DNA from: JBBQVZ01 sp963695975
GTDB taxonomy: Bacteria > Actinomycetota > UBA4738 > HRBIN12
Direction: 5' to 3'
Length of the DNA stretch: 64,000 nt
Assembly (NCBI GenBank): GCA_963695975.1
Contig: CAVOIB010000010.1
Coordinates: 492,446-556,445, forward strand
Shown here: positions 59,321 to 64,000 of the stretch, in pieces
How positions within the stretch are numbered: position 1 is the stretch's first letter
Layout: each line of letters opens with the position of its first letter
Notes under the pieces: generated by a model
The model's input: only the letters and a program-made list of their open reading frames with translations
What the model was told of the DNA's origin: nothing
Database searches by the model: none
Position numbers and translations under genes: made by a program

Positions 59321-60250
59321 ATGCGCCGCTCAGTGCTCACGACCACGATCGCGCTCTGTCTGGTGGCAGGGTTCGCCTCGCGCGCGGTCGCCACCGCCCC
59401 CGCTCCCCCGAACCCGGTGACGAAGGGGTTCCAGCCGAGCTCGCTGGCGTTCTTCGACGCCGATCGCGGCATCGTGACGGGAACGATCTTCTGCCTGACC
59501 TGCGTCAAGCTGCGCACCGCCGCGATCTCGACGACGGCGGACGGAGGTCAGACCTGGAGCGAGCCGACCACCTTCGGTCCCGCCCTGGCGAGCGGCGCGA
59601 CGGTCGTGGCGGGAGGGACGGATGCGTGGGCGATCGTGGGGAAACGGCTGGCGCACACCGGAGACGGCGGCACGACCTGGTCGCTCCTCCCCAAGGCCGG
59701 CGTCTCGGATCCGAGCTTCGCCACCGCCACGGACGGATGGGCGATCCGTCGGAGCACCGTATCCACGAGCGTCGTCGCGACGTCGGACGGAGGGAACACC
59801 TGGGATGCCGGTCCCGCTCCGTGCATGAAGGGAGCGAAGGTCCCGCTCTTCGTCACGCGCGCGACGACCGACGACGGCTGGGTCGTGTGCGGCGGCAGCC
59901 CGGCCGCCGGCTCGCTGCTACAGGTCGTGTGGCGCACGACCGATGCCGGCGCCACGTGGACGCGTGGCTCCCACGGGCTCACGCCCAGCGCCGTGGGGTA
60001 CCGCTTCCTCGACGACGGTCACGGATGGCGGTGGCACTACAACTTCCCCGATCTGTTCCGCACGACCAACGGAGGGAGCACGTGGCACGATCTGGGTGCG
60101 ATCGGCAGCGTCTTCGTCGTCGACGTGTGGTTCGTCTCGGACACGGACGGGTTCGCGCTCGTGAAGACGGCGAACGGCTCCGCGCGGATGCTCGGAAGCA
60201 CGGACGGGGGCGTCGACTGGTCGGGCGTGGCCGGGTTCCCCCTGCTCTGA
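59321..60250 (+). CDS. secreted beta-propeller (YCF48/BNR-like) protein
   Basis: Protein of 309 residues. Signal peptide MRRSVLTTTIALCLVAGFAS..ATA, then at least five Asp-box-like repeats (TTADGGQTWSEP, TGDGGTTWSLL, TSDGGNTWDAG, TTDAGATWTRG, STDGGVDWSG). These repeats make a six- or seven-bladed propeller like YCF48 and sialidase-fold proteins. Two cysteines occur in CLTCVKL and two further in the body. Exported binding protein of unknown partner. Confidence 0.84.
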   Translation: MRRSVLTTTIALCLVAGFASRAVATAPAPPNPVTKGFQPSSLAFFDADRGIVTGTIFCLTCVKLRTAAISTTADGGQTWSEPTTFGPALASGATVVAGGTDAWAIVGKRLAHTGDGGTTWSLLPKAGVSDPSFATATDGWAIRRSTVSTSVVATSDGGNTWDAGPAPCMKGAKVPLFVTRATTDDGWVVCGGSPAAGSLLQVVWRTTDAGATWTRGSHGLTPSAVGYRFLDDGHGWRWHYNFPDLFRTTNGGSTWHDLGAIGSVFVVDVWFVSDTDGFALVKTANGSARMLGSTDGGVDWSGVAGFPLL

Positions 60251-60296
60251 GGCGCACGGGTCGCATATCGCGGAGGCCGCTAGGATTGCTCGCCTC

Positions 60297-61319
60297 ATGG
60301 GCGAACCCATCATCCGCACCGAGGCGCTCGTCAAGACGTTCGGCACCGTCGAGGCGCTGAAAGGCGTCGACCTCGAGGTCGAGAAGGGTGCCGTGTACGG
60401 CCTGCTCGGGCCCAACGGCGCCGGCAAGACGACGGCGGTGCGGATCCTGACCACGCTCCTGCAGCCCACCAGCGGCCGTGCCGAGGTCGACGGTCTGGAC
60501 TCCGTGCGCGACGCCGAGGAGCTGCGGTTCCGCATCGGTCTCGCCGGTCAGAGCGCCGCCGTCGACGAGAACCTGACCGGCCTCGAGAACCTGGTGCTCG
60601 TGGGCCGCCTGTACCACCTGCCGTCCGCCGAGGCCCGGCGCCGCTCGGTCGAGGTCCTCGAACGGTTCGACCTGTCGGAGGCCTCGGGCCGGCCGGCGAA
60701 GACCTACTCCGGGGGCATGCGCCGCCGACTCGACCTGGCCGCGAGCCTGGTCGGTCGGCCCGACGTGATGTTCCTCGACGAGCCGACCACCGGGCTCGAT
60801 CCGCGGAGCCGGCTCGACGTGTGGGCGTTCATCCGCGAGCTGCAGAGCGAGGGGACGACGCTCCTGCTCACCACGCAGTACCTGGAGGAGGCCGACAAGC
60901 TCGCCGACCGGATCGGCGTGATGGACCTGGGCACGATCATCGCCGAGGGGACGGCCGACGAGCTGAAGGACCGGATCGGCGGCGAGGTGCTCGAGCTGCA
61001 CGTCGAGGACCGGGGCGACACCGGCCGGGTGATCGAGGCGCTGCGGAACATCGGCGCGGGCGAGCCCGTCGTCGATCAGGACGAGGGCAAGGTCCGCATC
61101 CCCGTCCGCAGCGACGGAGCCGGTGTCCTGCTCGACAGCGTTCGCCGGCTCGACGACGCGCACATCGCGCTCGCCGACATCGCGCTGCACCGGCCGACGC
61201 TCGACGACGTGTTCCTCTCGCTCACCGGGCGGGGCGCCGAGCACGGGCCCGACCCCGAGCTCGATCCCACGGGGAAGGGGAAGCGCCGACGCCGTCGCAA
61301 GGAGGGTGATGCCGGATGA
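60297..61319 (+). CDS. ABC exporter ATPase, DrrA-like
   Basis: Protein of 340 residues. Walker A LLGPNGAGKTTAVRIL, Q-loop LAGQSAAVDENLTG, signature YSGGMRRRLDLAASLVG, Walker B MFLDEPTTGLDP and TTQYLEEADKLAD, then the C-terminal extension typical of daunorubicin-type DrrA pumps (residues about 230-300) and a basic tail. It overlaps the permease gene by four bases (ATGA). Probably exports a hydrophobic compound or lipid; the substrate is unknown. Confidence 0.93.
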   Translation: MGEPIIRTEALVKTFGTVEALKGVDLEVEKGAVYGLLGPNGAGKTTAVRILTTLLQPTSGRAEVDGLDSVRDAEELRFRIGLAGQSAAVDENLTGLENLVLVGRLYHLPSAEARRRSVEVLERFDLSEASGRPAKTYSGGMRRRLDLAASLVGRPDVMFLDEPTTGLDPRSRLDVWAFIRELQSEGTTLLLTTQYLEEADKLADRIGVMDLGTIIAEGTADELKDRIGGEVLELHVEDRGDTGRVIEALRNIGAGEPVVDQDEGKVRIPVRSDGAGVLLDSVRRLDDAHIALADIALHRPTLDDVFLSLTGRGAEHGPDPELDPTGKGKRRRRRKEGDAG

Positions 61320-62182
61320 GCTCCACGATCGAGCGCACCGCCAGCGACCGGCGGGCGCCGTCCGGGTTGCCCGCCAAGGTTTCACTCGCCGCCGTGGACG
61401 GCCTGCTGGTCGCCCGTCGGAACCTGCTGACGCTCACCCGGGTGCCCACGGTGTTCATCTTCGAGCTGGTCCAGCCGATCATGTTCGTCCTGCTGTTCCG
61501 GTTCATCTACGCGAACCAGTTCTCGCAGCTGCCGCCCGGTCTGAACTACGTCCAGTTCCTGATGCCGGGGATCTTCGTGCAGAACGCGCTCTTCGGGTCG
61601 ACGACGACGGCGATCGGGCTCGCCGACGACATGAAGGCCGGCATCATCGACCGGTTCCGATCGCTCCCCATGGCGCGCTCCGCGGTCCTGGCGGGAAGGA
61701 CCACCTCCGACCTGTTCAAGAACTTCATCCTGCTGGTGATCGTGATCGCGATCGGCTACCTCGTGGGCTTCAAGTTCCAGAACGGCCTGTTGGACGCGAT
61801 CGGGGTGGTCGTCCTGGTGCTCACCGTCGGGTTCACGTTCTCGTGGATCTCGGCGTGCATCGGCCTGTCCCTCAAGAAGGTGGAGGCCGTCCAGGCGGCG
61901 TCGTTCACGTGGATCTTCCCGGTCGTGTTCATCAGCTCCGCGTTCGTGCCGGTCGCCGGGATGGCGCCGTTCCTGCAGACGATCGCGCGACACAACCCCG
62001 TCACCGTCTGGTGCAACCTCGCGCGCTATCTCTCGAACGGTCCCAAGGGCATCGTCGACATCACGACCGGGCTGCCCGTCGACACGTTCGAGGCCCTGCT
62101 GATCAAGTCCGTGGTGTGGATCGTGGCGCTCCTGGTCATCTTCGTGCCGCTCGCGATCCGTCTGTACCGCAGGCTCACGTAG
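61316..62182 (+). CDS. ABC-2 permease, DrrB-like
   Basis: Protein of 288 residues with about six membrane helices. VDGLLVARRNLLTLTRVPTVFIFELVQPIMFVLLFRFI, LMPGIFVQNALFGSTTTAIGLADDMKAGIIDRFRSLPMAR is the diagnostic DrrB/ABC-2 stretch. Co-translated with the ATPase gene. Pair resembles antibiotic or lipid export systems of actinobacteria. Confidence 0.92.
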   Translation: MSSTIERTASDRRAPSGLPAKVSLAAVDGLLVARRNLLTLTRVPTVFIFELVQPIMFVLLFRFIYANQFSQLPPGLNYVQFLMPGIFVQNALFGSTTTAIGLADDMKAGIIDRFRSLPMARSAVLAGRTTSDLFKNFILLVIVIAIGYLVGFKFQNGLLDAIGVVVLVLTVGFTFSWISACIGLSLKKVEAVQAASFTWIFPVVFISSAFVPVAGMAPFLQTIARHNPVTVWCNLARYLSNGPKGIVDITTGLPVDTFEALLIKSVVWIVALLVIFVPLAIRLYRRLT

Positions 62183-62230
62183 GTTCCCACCCGGATTCAG
62201 GTCGGTCCCCCGAGTGCCGACAACTCCTGT

Positions 62231-62386
62231 ATGGCTATGCAGGAGAGCGTGTGCGCCGGATGCGGCGCGATCAACCGCCTGAACGCGGACATGTGCTGGC
62301 GCTGCCTGGACCTCCTCGACGTCCCGTCACCAGAGGTCCCCGCCGCCGCACCCGAACCCGCTCGGGTCCCCGTCGCGACCGCCTGA
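62231..62386 (+). CDS. 51-residue zinc-ribbon protein
   Basis: Short frame with two Cys-x2-Cys pairs (CAGC at 8-11, CWRC at 22-25), spaced like a zinc ribbon, and a Pro/Ala-rich tail. ATG at 62231 with no strong ribosome-binding site; a second ATG follows two codons later. The ordered metal motif and the lack of stops support a gene. It lies 48 bases after the permease and could be co-transcribed. Confidence 0.55.
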   Translation: MAMQESVCAGCGAINRLNADMCWRCLDLLDVPSPEVPAAAPEPARVPVATA

Positions 62387-62479
62387 GCGGCACGTCGGGA
62401 ACAGATCGGTCGTACCCTGGGTTTCATCTTTCCGATGTGCGGTGGGCACATCGGTGCCCGACGTGGAAGGGGTTCGTCC

Positions 62480-64000
62480 GTGGGAGTGTTCGGCTTCGAG
62501 GGTGAGAACGCGCGCGAGAAGGTCATCGTGCTGCTCACGATGTGCTTCGCGCTCGCGATGGTGATGCTCGACAACACGGTCGTGAACGTGGCGCTCCCGG
62601 CCATCAGCGAGAAGCTCGGCGCCGGGGTCTCCGGGCTCCAGTGGATCGTCGACGGCTACGTGCTCGCGCTCGCGTCCCTGTTGCTCACCGGCGGGATCCT
62701 GGGCGACCGGTACGGCCGCAAGAAGATGTTCCTGACCGGGCTCACGATCTTCACCCTCGCGTCGCTCGGATGCGGCGTCTCGGGGAGCACCGGGATGCTC
62801 GTCGTGTTCCGCGCGATCCAGGGGATCGGCGCCGCGCTGCTGCTGCCGGGGACCCTGTCGATCATCACCGTGACGTTCCCGCCGCACGAGCGCGCGAAGG
62901 CGATCGGCCTGTGGGCCGGCATGTCGGGCGTGGCGCTCGCGCTCGGCCCCACGATCGGCGGCCTGATGGTCGAGCACCTCGGCTGGCAGTCGATCTTCTT
63001 CCTGAACGTGCCGATCGGGATCGTCGCGTTCTTCACCGCGACCCGCACGGTCAAGGAGTCGGTGTCGGCGGAGGAGCGCCAGCTGGACATCCCCGGCCTG
63101 GTCCTGGGAACGGCGGCGCTGTTCAGCATCACGTACGCGCTGATCGAGGCGAACCAGAAGGGATGGAGCGATCCGCTGATCGTGTCGACCCTCGTGGGCG
63201 GGTTCATCCTGATCGGGGCGTTCCTGTACTGGGAGCTGCACGCGCCGCACCCGATGATGCCGCTGCGGTTCTTCCGGATCCGCGCGTTCTCCGCGGGCAA
63301 CACGGTCGCGTTCTCGGTCTCGCTCGGGATGTTCGCCACGTTCTTCTTCCTGTCCCTGTACATGCAGCTGATCCGCGGCTACACGCCGTTCCAGGCGGGC
63401 GTTCGGTTCCTGCCGATGACGCTGATGATCATCGTGACGGCGCCGCTCGCCGGGAAGTACGCGTCCACGCACGGCTCCCGCGCGCCCATGACCTACGGGT
63501 TGCTGCTGGGGGCCGGCGGGCTGCTGTTCTTCGGGACCCAGCTGCAGGTCACCACGCCCTACTGGGCGATGGTGCCGGTGCTGATCATCATGGGCCACGG
63601 CTTGGCCTCGGTGATGGCGCCGATGACGGCCGCGGTGATGAACTCGGTCGGACCGCAACGCGCCGGCCTGGGCTCGGCCATGACGAACACCAGCCGCGAG
63701 GTGGGCGGGGTGTTCGGGATCGCGCTGCTCGGAACGGTGCTCACGACCCAGCTCAAGTCGTCGCTGACGCCGTCGCTCGCCGGCCTCGGGCTGTCGAGCG
63801 CCCAGCAGAGCTCGATCGCCGCCGCGGGCAGCCACGGGACGCTCGACCCCTCGGTGCTCCACGGCCTGTCCGCGGCGCAGATCGGCCAGGTCACGACGGC
63901 CTTCGATCAGGCGTTCATGGACGGGTTCCACTCGGCGCTGTTCATCGGAGGGGTCGTGCTGGTGGTGGCCGCGTTCGTCGCGAACCGGTTCATCCCGGGC
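62480..64000 (+). CDS. MFS drug transporter, DHA2 (EmrB/QacA-like), cut by window end
   Basis: At least 507 residues without a stop, running off the window. About thirteen hydrophobic helices are visible. Motif C-like region GPTIGGLMVEHLGWQSIFFLNVPIGI, motif A GGILGDRYGRKKMFL near residue 75, and D in LDNTVVNVALPAI (first helix) are diagnostic of 14-helix DHA2 pumps. Proton-driven export of hydrophobic drugs is expected. GTG start with GGAAGGGG upstream. The end of the gene lies outside. Confidence 0.92.
   Translation, partial: MGVFGFEGENAREKVIVLLTMCFALAMVMLDNTVVNVALPAISEKLGAGVSGLQWIVDGYVLALASLLLTGGILGDRYGRKKMFLTGLTIFTLASLGCGVSGSTGMLVVFRAIQGIGAALLLPGTLSIITVTFPPHERAKAIGLWAGMSGVALALGPTIGGLMVEHLGWQSIFFLNVPIGIVAFFTATRTVKESVSAEERQLDIPGLVLGTAALFSITYALIEANQKGWSDPLIVSTLVGGFILIGAFLYWELHAPHPMMPLRFFRIRAFSAGNTVAFSVSLGMFATFFFLSLYMQLIRGYTPFQAGVRFLPMTLMIIVTAPLAGKYASTHGSRAPMTYGLLLGAGGLLFFGTQLQVTTPYWAMVPVLIIMGHGLASVMAPMTAAVMNSVGPQRAGLGSAMTNTSREVGGVFGIALLGTVLTTQLKSSLTPSLAGLGLSSAQQSSIAAAGSHGTLDPSVLHGLSAAQIGQVTTAFDQAFMDGFHSALFIGGVVLVVAAFVANRFIPG

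Overview
High-GC bacterial DNA of about 64 kb, most likely from a soil-type actinomycete (Actinomycetota) outside the well-studied orders. Pointers to this are the gene order rdgB-rph-metallo-beta-lactamase-murI-cysM...cysO...mec, which I recall from the Mycobacterium tuberculosis Rv1334-Rv1341 region; an InhA-like enoyl-ACP reductase; a Rv3369-type flavin/F420-binding family; and frequent GTG/TTG starts. The genus cannot be fixed from the sequence. There are four tRNA genes (Arg-TCT, His-GTG, Lys-CTT, Leu-TAG). No rRNA, CRISPR array or intact prophage or insertion sequence was seen.

Layout. (1) 1-9.4 kb is an accessory region of small, mostly minus-strand genes: DinB, two SnoaL-like proteins, a YCII protein, small membrane proteins, DUF2255, a broken aldo/keto reductase, two near-identical reductases of the RibD/DHFR-like family, and a broken hydrolase. 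They are separated by at least seven copies of a short hairpin repeat with a conserved GTGACC tail. Transposase-like and integrase-like relics lie in it, and it ends at tRNA-Arg. (2) 9.6-21.1 kb holds a secreted calcium-repeat protein, a purE-purK-zinc ribbon operon, a homocysteine methyltransferase, an AI-2E permease, a translationally coupled pair of class III aminotransferases and a divergent PHP-type metallohydrolase. (3) 21.2-28.6 kb starts with tRNA-His and tRNA-Lys and contains a second integrase relic, small accessory genes, an ArsR-SRPBCC pair with an operator-like palindrome, a DUF2252 protein and an L,D-transpeptidase. (4) 28.6-37.8 kb is the conserved sulfur/nucleotide/cell-wall block. 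It is split between cysM and cysO by a copper nitrite reductase gene, a divergent NsrR-like regulator and a DinB gene. (5) 37.8-52.5 kb has an AlkZ-like protein, selD, a two-component system, a cNMP/CBS/DUF294 protein, inhA-type fabI, DUF885, AIM24 and a decayed cyclase-solute-binding fusion. (6) 52.6-64 kb has an ABC exporter with frame breaks, lon, a cytidylate kinase-like protein, a DrrAB-type exporter and an MFS drug transporter cut by the window edge.

Together, cysM, cysO, moeB and mec form a protein-bound-thiocarboxylate route to cysteine. The nitrite reductase and its [Fe-S] regulator look like a self-contained nitrite/NO module inserted beside it. Two nucleotide cyclase genes, a cNMP-binding protein and a homologue of the Rv1339 phosphodiesterase suggest cyclic-nucleotide signalling. 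Five genes carry single-base frame breaks, several in homopolymer runs, so some 'pseudogenes' here may be assembly errors.
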